Source: Streptomyces seoulensis
Lineage (GTDB): Bacteria > Actinomycetota > Actinomycetes > Streptomycetales > Streptomycetaceae
Direction of reading: 5' to 3'
DNA: 64,000 bases
Assembly (NCBI RefSeq): GCF_022846655.1
Contig: NZ_AP025667.1
Span: 2,765,001-2,829,000, forward strand
A program made the position numbers and the translations under genes. The notes under the pieces were generated by a model, which ran no database searches, was not told the DNA's origin, and saw nothing but the letters and a program-made list of their open reading frames with translations. Shown one piece after another: positions 34,467-42,479 of this stretch; the first letter of the stretch is position 1; every line of letters starts with the position of its first letter.

Positions 34467-35153
34467 CTACTCGCCCCGCTCGTGCGTCCGCTCGTCCGTC
34501 CGCTCGTCCGTGGCGAAGAAGCGGGACAGGTCGGCCCGGCCGGACTCCTCGTCCGAGTCGCTGCCCGGCGGCGTACCCAGCTCGCCGTCGAGCCCGTACC
34601 GCTGGAACAGCTCCGCGCGCAGCACCGGCACCGGCATCGGCACCCCCGGCACCAGCGCCGCGTAAACCGAGCCCATCAGCAGCGCCCGCAGCATCGGATA
34701 GTCGGCCGTGACGTCGTCCGAGCCGCAGCGGGCGACCGTGTCGCCGAGGAGTTCGGACAGGCGCCGCTGCTCCGGGCACTGCACGAAGCCCTCCGCGTGC
34801 AGCAGGCCCGCCATGTGCTGGCGCATGAGCACCGGCCGCTCCCGCGCCAGGCCCAGGATCGCGTCGATGGCACGGGCCAGCCGCTCCCTGCCGTCCTCGG
34901 TGCGCGGCTCCCGCTCCAGCGCCTCCTCCAGCGTGCGGTGCATCAGCCGGTGCACGGCGGACTGCACGAGCTGGCGCTTGCCGGGGAAGTAGTACGAGAC
35001 CAGTCCGCGCGCCGAACCGGCGCGGTCCGCGATGTCGCCGAGGGTGGTCGCCTCGAACCCGCGCTCGTCCACCAGCTCGACCGCCGCCTGGAGAAGCCGC
35101 TCGCGCGAGCGCCGCCGCAATTCTTCATTGACCGAGGCGCTGCGCGGGGACAT
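34467..35153 (-). CDS. TetR family transcriptional regulator
   Basis: A 228-aa repressor-type protein. The N-terminal HTH reads TTLGDIADRAGSARGLVSYYFPGKRQLVQSAV, and the C-terminal ligand-binding region is of the TetR type. It ends with a charged tail containing repeated Asp-Glu-Arg-Thr (DERTDERTHERGE). AGGAG lies seven bases before the ATG. A 13-base palindrome just upstream, next to a TATAGT -10 box, is a likely operator for its own promoter. The FprA-like gene downstream is probably in the same unit. The inducer is unknown. Confidence 0.88.
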   Translation of the reverse strand: MSPRSASVNEELRRRSRERLLQAAVELVDERGFEATTLGDIADRAGSARGLVSYYFPGKRQLVQSAVHRLMHRTLEEALEREPRTEDGRERLARAIDAILGLARERPVLMRQHMAGLLHAEGFVQCPEQRRLSELLGDTVARCGSDDVTADYPMLRALLMGSVYAALVPGVPMPVPVLRAELFQRYGLDGELGTPPGSDSDEESGRADLSRFFATDERTDERTHERGE

Positions 35154-35173
35154 TACGGAACTCCTGCGTTGAC

Positions 35174-35192
35174 TGGCTGTCAGCCAACTATA
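35174..35192 (-). promoter_or_regulatory. TetR operator and -10 box
   Basis: TGGCTGTCAGCCA (35174-35186) is a palindrome with perfect six-base arms. On the minus strand, TATAGT (35187-35192) lies directly upstream and is a good -10 box for the TetR gene. A bound repressor would cover the transcription start, fitting autoregulation. Confidence 0.6.
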
Positions 35193-35234
35193 CTCAAGGA
35201 GTGAGGCGCCGCATCGCGCGGGGCCTTCTCAGGG

Positions 35235-35282
35235 CTGCCGTTCGTCTGAGCGCCGCGGGGGAGCGCCTCAGACGGACGGCAG
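35235..35282 (-). terminator. terminator overlapping the end of the HAD gene
   Basis: CTGCCGTTCGTCTGAG (35235-35250) pairs with CTCAGACGGACGGCAG (35267-35282), 16 pairs with one wobble. The 3' end of the HAD coding region, including its stop, forms one arm. Confidence 0.75.
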
Positions 35283-35978
35283 TTCCGCTTCCGGCACCAG
35301 ATCCAGCAAGGGCAGCAACGCGTCCGGACGCCGGTCCACCGGCAGGTGATCCACGAAGTGCACCCGGCAGCCGAGCGCGGCCGCACCACCGTCGGCCTCC
35401 CTGTTGTCCCCGACCATCAGCGTCCGCCGTGGATCGGCACCCAACTGCGCGCAGGCCACGGCGAACAGCCGGGGGTCGGGCTTCAGCATCCCGTGCTCGT
35501 ACGACAGCACGTACGCGTCCACGTAGCGGTCCAGCCCGTGCTCCCGGAAGACCGGCCGCAGGTCCCAGCCGATGTTGCTGACGATCCCGACGGCGATCCC
35601 GCGCTCCTTCAACTCCCGCAGTACGGGGCCCGCGTCGGGGTACGGGTTCCACGCGGCGGGGGTCATGTACCGGTCGTACAGCACGTCGTGCAGGCTCTCC
35701 TCGGGCAGCGGCACCTGCCGGGACAGTCCCGTGAACGCGGCCCGGTGTTCCCCGGCGCCGAGGTCCCGCGCGTCCCACGCCGCGGCAAGCGCGTCCGGTA
35801 CGGTCTCCGGTTCGGCGCCGCCCGGCAGCGCGCCCGCCGCCTCCAACGCGGCTGCTTTCTCTCTGAGTTGCGGCTCGGGCAGCGTGATGCCGGTCGCCGT
35901 GAGGGCGCCCCGCAGCCAGGACTCGGTGGACTCGACACGGAACAGAGTGCCCGAGAAGTCGAACAGCACAGCGGTCAT
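35268..35978 (-). CDS. HAD superfamily hydrolase
   Basis: A 236-aa HAD-fold protein. Motif I is VLFDFSGTLF with the nucleophile D7, but the usual second Asp (DxD) is Ser; motif II is the Ser of GIVSNIGWD, and motif III-IV is KPDPRLFAVAC with LMVGDNREADGGAA. The cap is the helical C1 type. Phosphatases normally need the second Asp as general acid/base, so this may be a dehalogenase-like or otherwise altered enzyme. Its ATG overlaps the stop of the PAP2 gene upstream (ATGA), so the two are translationally coupled. The substrate is unknown. Confidence 0.85.
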   Translation of the reverse strand: MTAVLFDFSGTLFRVESTESWLRGALTATGITLPEPQLREKAAALEAAGALPGGAEPETVPDALAAAWDARDLGAGEHRAAFTGLSRQVPLPEESLHDVLYDRYMTPAAWNPYPDAGPVLRELKERGIAVGIVSNIGWDLRPVFREHGLDRYVDAYVLSYEHGMLKPDPRLFAVACAQLGADPRRTLMVGDNREADGGAAALGCRVHFVDHLPVDRRPDALLPLLDLVPEAELPSV

Positions 35979-36628
35979 GCGCGGACCCTACTCCTGCGCT
36001 CATCGACCAGTACGGCGAAGGCCACCACCAAGGCCCCGAACAGCCAGCCCCCGAGCACGTCCGAGAACCAGTGCACCCCCAGCCACACCCGCGTGACACC
36101 GACGCCCACCACCGAGACGACGGCCACCGCGACGGCCGCCGACCAGCGGGCGCCGCGTACGCCGTGACGGTGGATCAGCCACAGCAACAGCCCGCACACC
36201 ACGGTGGCCGTCATGACGTGCCCCGATGGGAAGGCGGTGTACCGCGCACTGTCCACGGGGTCCGGCCAGACCGGCCTGGGCCGGGCGACGGCCGCCTTCA
36301 CCCCCTGCTGCACCACCGCCGCCACCGCGCAGGTGAGCACCAGCCACAACGCCGTCCACCACGCGGCCGCACGCCACAACAGCCACAACGCGACCCCGGC
36401 GCACAGCAGCCGCATGGTCACCGGGTCCCACACCCAGTCGGTCAGCACCCGGAAGGTCTGGGTCAGGCCCCGCTGCCGCACGGCCCAGCGGTGGGTGGTG
36501 CGGGCGATCTCTTCGTCGAGGGTGAAGAGGGGGCCCCATTCGATCGCGACCAGGGTGAGGAGCAGGGCGGAGGAGAGGGCGAGGACGGTGGTGACGAGGA
36601 GGGCGGTACGGGGGATTTGGTGGTGCAT
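35975..36628 (-). CDS. PAP2 family lipid phosphatase
   Basis: A 217-aa membrane phosphatase with five or six hydrophobic segments. The three PAP2 motifs are present: KAAVARPRP, FPSGH, and RVWLGVHWFSDVLGG, giving the catalytic Lys, Arg, Ser, two His and Asp. It acts on phosphatidic acid, undecaprenyl pyrophosphate or related lipid phosphates at the outer face of the membrane; which one is not clear. I chose ATG 36628 (MHHQIPRT), preceded by GAGGA seven bases upstream. It overlaps the HAD gene downstream by four bases. Confidence 0.88.
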   Translation of the reverse strand: MHHQIPRTALLVTTVLALSSALLLTLVAIEWGPLFTLDEEIARTTHRWAVRQRGLTQTFRVLTDWVWDPVTMRLLCAGVALWLLWRAAAWWTALWLVLTCAVAAVVQQGVKAAVARPRPVWPDPVDSARYTAFPSGHVMTATVVCGLLLWLIHRHGVRGARWSAAVAVAVVSVVGVGVTRVWLGVHWFSDVLGGWLFGALVVAFAVLVDERRSRVRA

Positions 36629-36741
36629 GGGGGGATCCTCGCCGATGGGGGCGTTGGGGGCCATCACCCGACGCGTCGGCCGCGCTCAACCGCGTTGCGC
36701 GGCCGCTCCTCACCCATGTCGTCCACTCGGGACGACAGACC

Positions 36742-37674
36742 CTAATGCAACGCCCGCAGCCCCGGAACGAGAGCGACCAACACCGGGATCACCGGCACCA
36801 GCGCGGCCGTCGCCGTCAGGCGTAGGCGGTGGGGGGCCGGGAGGCGGGCCGGTGCTGTGAGGAGGCGGTCCACGCGGTGCGGGAGCTGGGAGTGCGGGGT
36901 GGGGGAGGGACCGAACACGCCTCGGTCCTCGTTCATTTCGACCAGGGCCAGTGCCGTCGTCACCCGGCCGAAGCGGCGGGAGGCGGTGTCGTCGGCGGCC
37001 AGTTCGACCAGGCGGTGCATCTCGTCGCGGAAGGCGGCGAAGACCGGGACCTGGGGGAAGCCGCCGGCCAGGGCGGCCGAGCAGTGCAGCAGCCAGTCGT
37101 GCCGGAACCGGGCGTGCCCCTGCTCGTGGGCCAGCAGGGCGTCCAAGCGGCTGCCCTTGAGGCGGCGGAGCGCGGCCGTGGTGACGACGAGCCGAGGGGT
37201 GGTTCCGGGCAGCCACCACGCGTCCGGCCGTTCGCCCTCCAGGACCACCAGCCACCCGCCCGGCCCCTCGCCCGGCAACAAGGGTGCCCGCTGCCGGAGT
37301 TCGGCCCGGCGGGTCCGTCGGTGCCGCCTCGCGTGCAGCACCTCGCCTGCCAGCATCGTCAGGGTCCACAGCCCTCCGCAGGCGAGTGCCACGGCGGTGG
37401 GCGCGGCCCAGGGCCCGGCCGCGCCGAGGGCGTACGCCTCGACGACCCCGTGCGGCGCCCCGCTGAACAACTGCCAGCGCACCGCCTGCCAGGCCGCCGC
37501 CGCGCTCAGCGTCATCGACAGCGCGCAGCACAGCAGTACGGCGGCCACCACGCACTGCCACGCCCACAGCGCCACCACCGGCTCCCGGTCCGGCCAGTCG
37601 GCCCGGGCCAGCAGGCGCGGGGCGGCGACGGAGGTCAGGATGCCGAGCAGCAGCAGTGCCACGGGGACCATCAT
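36742..37674 (-). CDS. M56 family (BlaR1-like) membrane metallopeptidase
   Basis: A 310-aa membrane protein with four hydrophobic segments and the zinc-peptidase motif HEQGH (in LLAHEQGHARFRHDWLL), followed by the downstream zinc ligand region ELAADDTASRRFG. This is the BlaR1/MecR1-type peptidase domain without a penicillin-sensor domain. In Streptomyces such genes usually follow a BlaI/MecI-type repressor; none is encoded within the neighbouring genes here. ATG 37674 has TAGGGT seven bases upstream, so it is probably leaderless. It may cleave a distant repressor. Confidence 0.85.
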   Translation of the reverse strand: MMVPVALLLLGILTSVAAPRLLARADWPDREPVVALWAWQCVVAAVLLCCALSMTLSAAAAWQAVRWQLFSGAPHGVVEAYALGAAGPWAAPTAVALACGGLWTLTMLAGEVLHARRHRRTRRAELRQRAPLLPGEGPGGWLVVLEGERPDAWWLPGTTPRLVVTTAALRRLKGSRLDALLAHEQGHARFRHDWLLHCSAALAGGFPQVPVFAAFRDEMHRLVELAADDTASRRFGRVTTALALVEMNEDRGVFGPSPTPHSQLPHRVDRLLTAPARLPAPHRLRLTATAALVPVIPVLVALVPGLRALH

Positions 37675-37681
37675 GGGCAGC

Positions 37682-37687
37682 ACCCTA
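37682..37687 (-). promoter_or_regulatory. leaderless -10 box for the M56 gene
   Basis: TAGGGT on the minus strand ends seven bases before the ATG at 37674. This favours ATG 37674 over the in-frame GTG at 37683. Confidence 0.5.
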
Positions 37688-37758
37688 TGAGCACCGGAGT
37701 GCCCGCCGGTGCCTAAGTGACGCAGGCAACTCCCTTTTCGCGCCGACCGCTTGAGGTG

Positions 37759-38304
37759 TCACATCGTCAGAAGCATCGCCAGCATGCCTATCCCCATCGA
37801 CAGCCGGCACACCCGGGACAGCTCGGGCCGGTCGCCCCACCGCACCCCGCCCGGTCCGCCCCGGACGGTGGCGGGCACCAAGCGGGCTCCGGTCAGCAGG
37901 ACATAGCCGGTGAAGTACAGCAGCAGCGCGCCCGTCACCGGGGCCGGGCCGGAGCCGCCCGTGTGGTGGTGCGATACCGGGGCGGCCGTCATCAGCACCG
38001 CCATGTACACCATCGCCGCGCTGCCCAGCAGATGGTGCAGGTGGTGGGCGCTCTGCCGGGCCGACCACAGCGCGCGCAACGCGGCCAGCCCGAACACCAG
38101 GGCGTACAGCGGCCACACCCAGCGCGGCGGGGTGAACACCGCGGCGGGCACCGCCATCGCCGCCATTCCGAAGCCCATCAGTGCCTCGCCGCCCGCCGCC
38201 CGCCGCTGCTCCTCGACACCGCTGCGCATCCGCAGCAGACAGTAGGCGCCGGTCGCCGCGCACAGCGCGACCAGCAGCCAGGCCGGTGACACCGGTCCGT
38301 GCAC
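37759..38304 (-). CDS. DUF5134 family membrane protein
   Basis: A 181-aa integral membrane protein with about five hydrophobic segments. It begins with the DUF5134 pattern HGPVSPAWLLVALCAATGAYCLLRMR and contains the histidine-rich HHLHHLLGSAAMVYMAVL and PVSHHHTGG, which could bind metal or heme. The start is the GTG at 38304, giving the usual family N-terminus; the GTGs at 38310 and 38313 are close alternatives. The function is unknown. It lies 84 bases upstream of the M56 gene and is divergent from the second FUSC gene. Confidence 0.8.
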   Translation of the reverse strand: MHGPVSPAWLLVALCAATGAYCLLRMRSGVEEQRRAAGGEALMGFGMAAMAVPAAVFTPPRWVWPLYALVFGLAALRALWSARQSAHHLHHLLGSAAMVYMAVLMTAAPVSHHHTGGSGPAPVTGALLLYFTGYVLLTGARLVPATVRGGPGGVRWGDRPELSRVCRLSMGIGMLAMLLTM

Positions 38305-38445
38305 GCGCACCACCCCCGTTCGACGCTCGGTCGAGGGATGCGATGCCCACGACGCGCGCAGCGCACGCGAGCGCAAGGGGGTGTACGGGGAGCGTTCGCC
38401 GGAGCACGGCGTGTGACCAGGACTGTTACGGAGCCCGGGAAAGTC

Positions 38446-38472
38446 TTTTACTGGTGAAACACCTGCTAAATT
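38446..38472 (+). promoter_or_regulatory. operator-like inverted repeat and leaderless -10 of the second FUSC gene
   Basis: TAAATT (38467-38472) ends six bases before the ATG at 38479, a leaderless arrangement. Directly upstream is GGTG-AAA-CACC (38453-38463), flanked by TTTA and TAAA, an imperfect inverted repeat of the size MarR proteins bind. The MarR gene is the second gene of this operon, so feedback control is likely. Confidence 0.5.
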
Positions 38473-38478
38473 CTTCGT

Positions 38479-40167
38479 ATGAGCAGCCTGCACCTCCGCC
38501 GTCTCCCCCTCGCCCAGGCGCTCCGCCTCCAGGGGCCCTCCGCCATCTGGTTCAAACCCGCGCTCAGCGTGGTCGTGTCGGCGGCCCCGCCCAACCTCCT
38601 CCTGCTGGCGCTCGGCCGCCTCGACCTGGCCCTCTACACGATGGCCGGGTCCCTGTGCGCGCTCTACGCCCACCACCGGCCCTACCCGGCCCGCGCCCGC
38701 GTGCTCACCGGGGTGGTGCTCGGCATGACGGCCGGACTCGGCATCGCCCTGCTCGCCTCGGCGCTCACCCCCGGCCCCGTCGTCCTGGTGATCGTCGGCG
38801 CCCTGCTGGCCGCCGCCCAGAAGACGGTCTGCGAGGCCACGCGCGTCGGCCCGCCCGGGAATGTCGTCGTCACCTTCATCAGTTCCGCCGCCCTGTTCGT
38901 CCCGCAGACCCCGAGTCAGGTCCCCGGCCACCTCGCACTCGCCCTCGCCGCCGGAGCCTGGGCCTGGCTCGTCTGCATGGCCCCCGGAGCGCTCCGCCCG
39001 CACGGGCCCGAGCGCCGCGCCGTCGCGGCCGCCCTCCGCGCGGCCGCCACCGCCCAGGACGACGGTCACGTCCGTGCCCGCACCGCCGCGCACAACGCCT
39101 GGCAGACGCTGCGCACCCCCGGCACCCGCCCCGATCCCACCCGGCGTGCCCTCGAACATCTCCTGATCCACGCGGAGGCCGCCCCGGCCGACGCCGACCA
39201 GCTACGCGCCTGGGCCCGAGCCCTGCGCGGCACGGGCCGGGTACCCGAGGTGCCCGTGCCGGAAGGGGCGGACGCGCACGCGGACCGGCGTCCGGGCCCG
39301 GACGTCACGCAGCGCACCGGTCCCCAGTCCTTGCCCGGCACGGCACGCGCGCCCAAGCGCACCGCCCCGGAACGACCGGACCCGCGAGCCGATCCGTGCC
39401 CGCGACCCGCCACCAAGCACCGCGGCCCCCTGCACCACCTCACCCCCATCGCCACCCGCACCGCCCTCGGCTGCGCCCTCGCCGGTCTGGCCGCCCTGGC
39501 CCTCGGAGTCGGCCGTCCCTACTGGGCCCTGGTCACCGCCGCCTCGCTCTTCCAGGCCAACGTCACGCTCACCTGGAGCCGGGGCGTCCAGCGCGTCGTC
39601 GGCAACGTCCTCGGCGTCCTCCTCTTCGCCGCGCTCACCCCGCTGACCCGCCTCCACCCGGCCGCCCTCGTGGTGTCCGTCCTGGCCTGCAGCTTCGGCG
39701 CCGAGGCGCTCATCGCCCGCAACTACTGGCTCGGCACGGTCTGCGTGACGCCCATGGCGCTGCTCATCACCGAGTTCACCCACCTCCAGGACCCCGGCGT
39801 GCTCATCACCCAGCGGGTCCTGGACACCCTGGTCGGCGCCCTGGCCGGACTCGCCGCCGCCGTGGTGGTCACCAACCGCCGGGCGGGGGACCGCGTGACG
39901 GACGCCATCACCGCCGCCGAGCACGCTCGCGCGCGCACCGAGCACCTGCTCGGCCACCCCGACCCCGCCCCGCACGCCCTCCCGGCGGCCCGCCGCGCCC
40001 TCGCCGCCGCACTGACCGACCTGCGCGCCACGGCCGACACCGCCCAGGGGGAGTGGTGGCAGCGGCCCTTCCCCGCAGAACGCCTCGTGCTCGCCGAGCA
40101 GGCCGGACACCGTACGCTCGCCGCTGCGGTACGGCACCGGGGAGCCGCACCCTTGAAGCAGGACTGA
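38479..40167 (+). CDS. FUSC family putative aromatic-compound exporter
   Basis: A 562-aa inner-membrane protein with two clusters of hydrophobic helices separated by a charged, proline-rich linker (about residues 240-315). The second cluster carries the FUSC motif GRPYWALVTAASLFQANVTLTWSRGVQRVVGNVLGV in parts, followed by ALIARNYWLGTVCVTPMALL. This layout matches the YccS/AaeB-like exporters. Compared with the first FUSC gene in this window, the sequences are quite different. A MarR-type regulator follows 48 bases downstream in the same direction, so this is a typical regulator-efflux unit responding to a phenolic or drug-like compound. Confidence 0.87.
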   Translation: MSSLHLRRLPLAQALRLQGPSAIWFKPALSVVVSAAPPNLLLLALGRLDLALYTMAGSLCALYAHHRPYPARARVLTGVVLGMTAGLGIALLASALTPGPVVLVIVGALLAAAQKTVCEATRVGPPGNVVVTFISSAALFVPQTPSQVPGHLALALAAGAWAWLVCMAPGALRPHGPERRAVAAALRAAATAQDDGHVRARTAAHNAWQTLRTPGTRPDPTRRALEHLLIHAEAAPADADQLRAWARALRGTGRVPEVPVPEGADAHADRRPGPDVTQRTGPQSLPGTARAPKRTAPERPDPRADPCPRPATKHRGPLHHLTPIATRTALGCALAGLAALALGVGRPYWALVTAASLFQANVTLTWSRGVQRVVGNVLGVLLFAALTPLTRLHPAALVVSVLACSFGAEALIARNYWLGTVCVTPMALLITEFTHLQDPGVLITQRVLDTLVGALAGLAAAVVVTNRRAGDRVTDAITAAEHARARTEHLLGHPDPAPHALPAARRALAAALTDLRATADTAQGEWWQRPFPAERLVLAEQAGHRTLAAAVRHRGAAPLKQD

Positions 40168-40215
40168 CGCAGGACCGACACAGGACGACAGCGGGACCAC
40201 GGAGGACACACGGCC

Positions 40216-40770
40216 ATGACCGACACGGGAAGCAAGCACCCGGAGACGGCGCACGAGGGACCCGAGAGGGCCGACACCGTCGCCTCGGTCGTCCGGCAGT
40301 GGCGTGCCGTGCACCCCGCGCTCGACACCGGACCCATGGAGGTCATCGGCCGGATCAACCGCTGCGCCGCGCTCCTCCAGCAGGCCGAGGACGCCCCGCT
40401 GCGCCGCGCCGGGCTCAGCCGCGCCGAGTTCGACCTGCTCGGCGCGCTCCGCCGTACCGGCCACGAGCTGACACCGGGGGAGCTGGCACGGGAGACCTTC
40501 TCCTCCGGGGCGGCCGTGACCAAGCGCGTCAAGCAGCTCACCGGACGCGGGCTGGTCGAGCGGCGCGGTGACACCCGTGACCGCCGCGTCTCCCACCTCC
40601 GCCTCACCGACGCCGGCCGCGACCTCGTGGACGGCATCCTCCCCGAGCAACTCGCCTACGAGAAGGTGGTGTTGTCGACCCTCGCCCCCGAGCGCCAGGA
40701 CGAGCTGTCCGGCCTGCTCGCCGGCCTCCTCGACGGACTGGAAGGCAGGCTGGGCGCCCTGCGCGGCTGA
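40216..40770 (+). CDS. MarR family transcriptional regulator
   Basis: A 184-aa winged-helix regulator. The DNA-binding part reads LRRTGHELTPGELARETFSSGAAVTKRVKQLTGRGLVERR, and the wing is GDTRDRRVSHLRLTDAGRDL. N- and C-terminal helices form the dimer domain. GGAGGA lies nine bases before the ATG. It is the second gene of the unit with the FUSC exporter and probably represses it through the inverted repeat over that promoter. The ligand is unknown. It ends ten bases from the convergent VOC gene. Confidence 0.9.
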   Translation: MTDTGSKHPETAHEGPERADTVASVVRQWRAVHPALDTGPMEVIGRINRCAALLQQAEDAPLRRAGLSRAEFDLLGALRRTGHELTPGELARETFSSGAAVTKRVKQLTGRGLVERRGDTRDRRVSHLRLTDAGRDLVDGILPEQLAYEKVVLSTLAPERQDELSGLLAGLLDGLEGRLGALRG

Positions 40771-40780
40771 CGCCGCCGTC

Positions 40781-41173
40781 TCAGATGCCGGGCCGGTACC
40801 GCAGTGGATGGTCCGCCGGGATCTCCACCAGCACGATCGGGATGCCGTCCGGGTCGGCGATCCACATCTCGATCAGTCCCCACGGCTCCCGGACCGGCGC
40901 CCGCACGATCTCCACGCCCTCGGCCCGCAGCTCGTCGTGCGCGGCGGCCGCGTCCGCGACCTGGAGCCACAGCCGCACCGACGGCGCGAGAGGGGCCTCG
41001 GCCCGGCCGGAGAGTTCCAGGAAGCCGCCGCCGAGGAAGTAGACCGTCCCGCGCTCCGGCCCCTCACCGAACTCGCGGTGGACGGCGAGCCCGAGCTGCC
41101 CTCCGTAGAAGGCGCGGGAACGGTCGGGGTCCGTGGGGCGGATCAGGGTCCGGCTGCCCAGTACATGCACCAT
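40781..41173 (-). CDS. VOC (glyoxalase-like) family protein
   Basis: A 130-aa single-domain protein of the vicinal oxygen chelate fold. It opens with the typical DPDRSRAFYGGQLGLAV and closes with MWIADPDGIPIVLVEIP, the second beta-alpha-beta-beta-beta module. A metal-binding Glu of the C-terminal module is visible (LVEIP); the other ligands are less clear, so it could be an enzyme or a binding protein such as a resistance protein. TAGGCT lies eight bases before the ATG without a ribosome site. It is divergent from the GNAT gene. Confidence 0.85.
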   Translation of the reverse strand: MVHVLGSRTLIRPTDPDRSRAFYGGQLGLAVHREFGEGPERGTVYFLGGGFLELSGRAEAPLAPSVRLWLQVADAAAAHDELRAEGVEIVRAPVREPWGLIEMWIADPDGIPIVLVEIPADHPLRYRPGI

Positions 41174-41181
41174 GCGAGCGG

Positions 41182-41187
41182 AGCCTA
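41182..41187 (-). promoter_or_regulatory. leaderless -10 box for the VOC gene
   Basis: TAGGCT on the minus strand ends eight bases before the ATG at 41173. Confidence 0.5.
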
Positions 41188-41243
41188 GCCGCCCGATTAC
41201 CCTCGTCCTTGTTCAGCCGCGCCCCTGAAACGGAGTACACCCC

Positions 41244-41780
41244 ATGGACACCGCCACCGGACTGACGTTCCGCGACGCCACCGATGCCGACGTGGACACC
41301 CTCGTCGCGCTGGTCGAGTCGGCGTACCGGGGAGACGCCAGCCGGGCCGGGTGGACCACCGAGGCGGACATCCTGGACGGGCAGCGCACCGACCCCGAGG
41401 GCGTGCTCCAGGTCATCAAGGCCGCCGACAGCAGGCTGCTCGTCGTGGAGCGGGACGACCGGATCGTCGCCTGCTGCCAGCTCGAACACCGGGGCGCCCA
41501 CGCCTACTTCGGCATGTTCGCGGTCAGCCCCACCCTCCAGGGGGCCGGGCTCGGCAAGGCCGTCATGACGGAGGCGGAGCGGCAGGCGCGTACCGCCTGG
41601 GGTGCCACCGAGATGCACATGACGGTGATCTCGGTCCGCGACGACCTGATCGGCTGGTACGAGCGCCGGGGCTACCGCCGTACGGGCGAGACGACCCCGT
41701 TCCCGTACGGCGACGAGCGCTTCGGCATTCCGCGCCGCCCCGACCTGCGGTTCGAGCTGCTGGTCAAGCCGCTGGCGTGA
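41244..41780 (+). CDS. GNAT family N-acetyltransferase
   Basis: A 178-aa acetyltransferase. Motif A for acetyl-CoA is AYFGMFAVSPTLQGAGLGKAVM near residue 91, with the Q-x-x-G-x-G core, followed by motif B (LIGWYERRGYRRTGETTPFPYGD). The acceptor substrate is unknown. GGAG lies eight bases before the ATG. It stands alone between a divergent VOC gene and a convergent GDPD gene and ends at a shared hairpin. Confidence 0.88.
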   Translation: MDTATGLTFRDATDADVDTLVALVESAYRGDASRAGWTTEADILDGQRTDPEGVLQVIKAADSRLLVVERDDRIVACCQLEHRGAHAYFGMFAVSPTLQGAGLGKAVMTEAERQARTAWGATEMHMTVISVRDDLIGWYERRGYRRTGETTPFPYGDERFGIPRRPDLRFELLVKPLA

Positions 41781-41802
41781 ACAGCGGCTCCCGCGTCACG
41801 CC
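41774..41802. terminator. hairpin spanning two convergent stop codons
   Basis: GGCGTGA (41774-41780) pairs with TCACGCC (41796-41802), and an inner GCGG/CCGC pair extends the stem with small bulges. The TGA of the GNAT gene and the TGA of the GDPD gene are both within the stem arms. Confidence 0.55.
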
Positions 41803-42479
41803 GTGAAGCGGCCGGTGCGCTTGATGTCCGGGAGGTCGGTGGTCGCGCCGTCCAGTTGGAGGGCGCGCACCAGCCGCAGCTCGTCCTGCGTGTTCACCAC
41901 CCAGGCGAAGACCCTCAGACCCGCCGCGCGCGCCTTCTCCACGACCTCCAGCGTCAGCCTGCGGACGTCCAGACAGAGCGTCGCCGCGCCGGCCGCGACC
42001 GCGCGGTCCACCACCTCCGGGCCGTAGTGCTCCGCGACCAGCGCGGTGCGCACCCCGGGCACCAGCCGGGCGGTCTCGGCGATCGCCTCGTCGTGGAAGG
42101 AGATGACCTCCACCCGTGAGACGAGGTCCCGCCGGAGGATCACCTCCGCGAGCGCCTTCGCGGCCGCCACGTCCTTGATCTCGGCCTGGAGCGGCGCGCT
42201 CACCGCGTCCAGGACCTCTTCGAACACCGGCACCCGCTCGCCGCGCCCCGCGTCCAGAGCGCGCAGCTCCGCGAGGGTCTTCTCGGCGATCCGTCCGGTG
42301 CCGTCCGTGGTGCGGTCCACCGCGGCGTCGTGCATGACGATCAGCGCACCGTCCTTGCTCAGGTGCAGATCGAGTTCGATCAGGTCCAGACCGGCCTGCT
42401 CGGCGGCGGCGAAGGAACGGAGGGTGTTCTCGGGCTCGACCCCCATGACCCCACGGTGCCCGATGGTAAGGAAGTTCAA
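41796..42479 (-). CDS. glycerophosphodiester phosphodiesterase
   Basis: A 227-aa TIM-barrel enzyme that hydrolyses glycerophosphodiesters to glycerol-3-phosphate and an alcohol. The motif GHRGVMGVEPENTLRSF gives the catalytic His and Glu, and ELDLHLSKDGALIVMHDAAVDRTTDGTG gives the metal ligands and second His. There is no signal peptide, so it is cytosolic. The start is the TTG at 42479, which gives the family N-terminus and has GGAAGCGAG upstream. It could be under phosphate control, but I see no Pho box. Confidence 0.9.
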   Translation of the reverse strand: MNFLTIGHRGVMGVEPENTLRSFAAAEQAGLDLIELDLHLSKDGALIVMHDAAVDRTTDGTGRIAEKTLAELRALDAGRGERVPVFEEVLDAVSAPLQAEIKDVAAAKALAEVILRRDLVSRVEVISFHDEAIAETARLVPGVRTALVAEHYGPEVVDRAVAAGAATLCLDVRRLTLEVVEKARAAGLRVFAWVVNTQDELRLVRALQLDGATTDLPDIKRTGRFTA

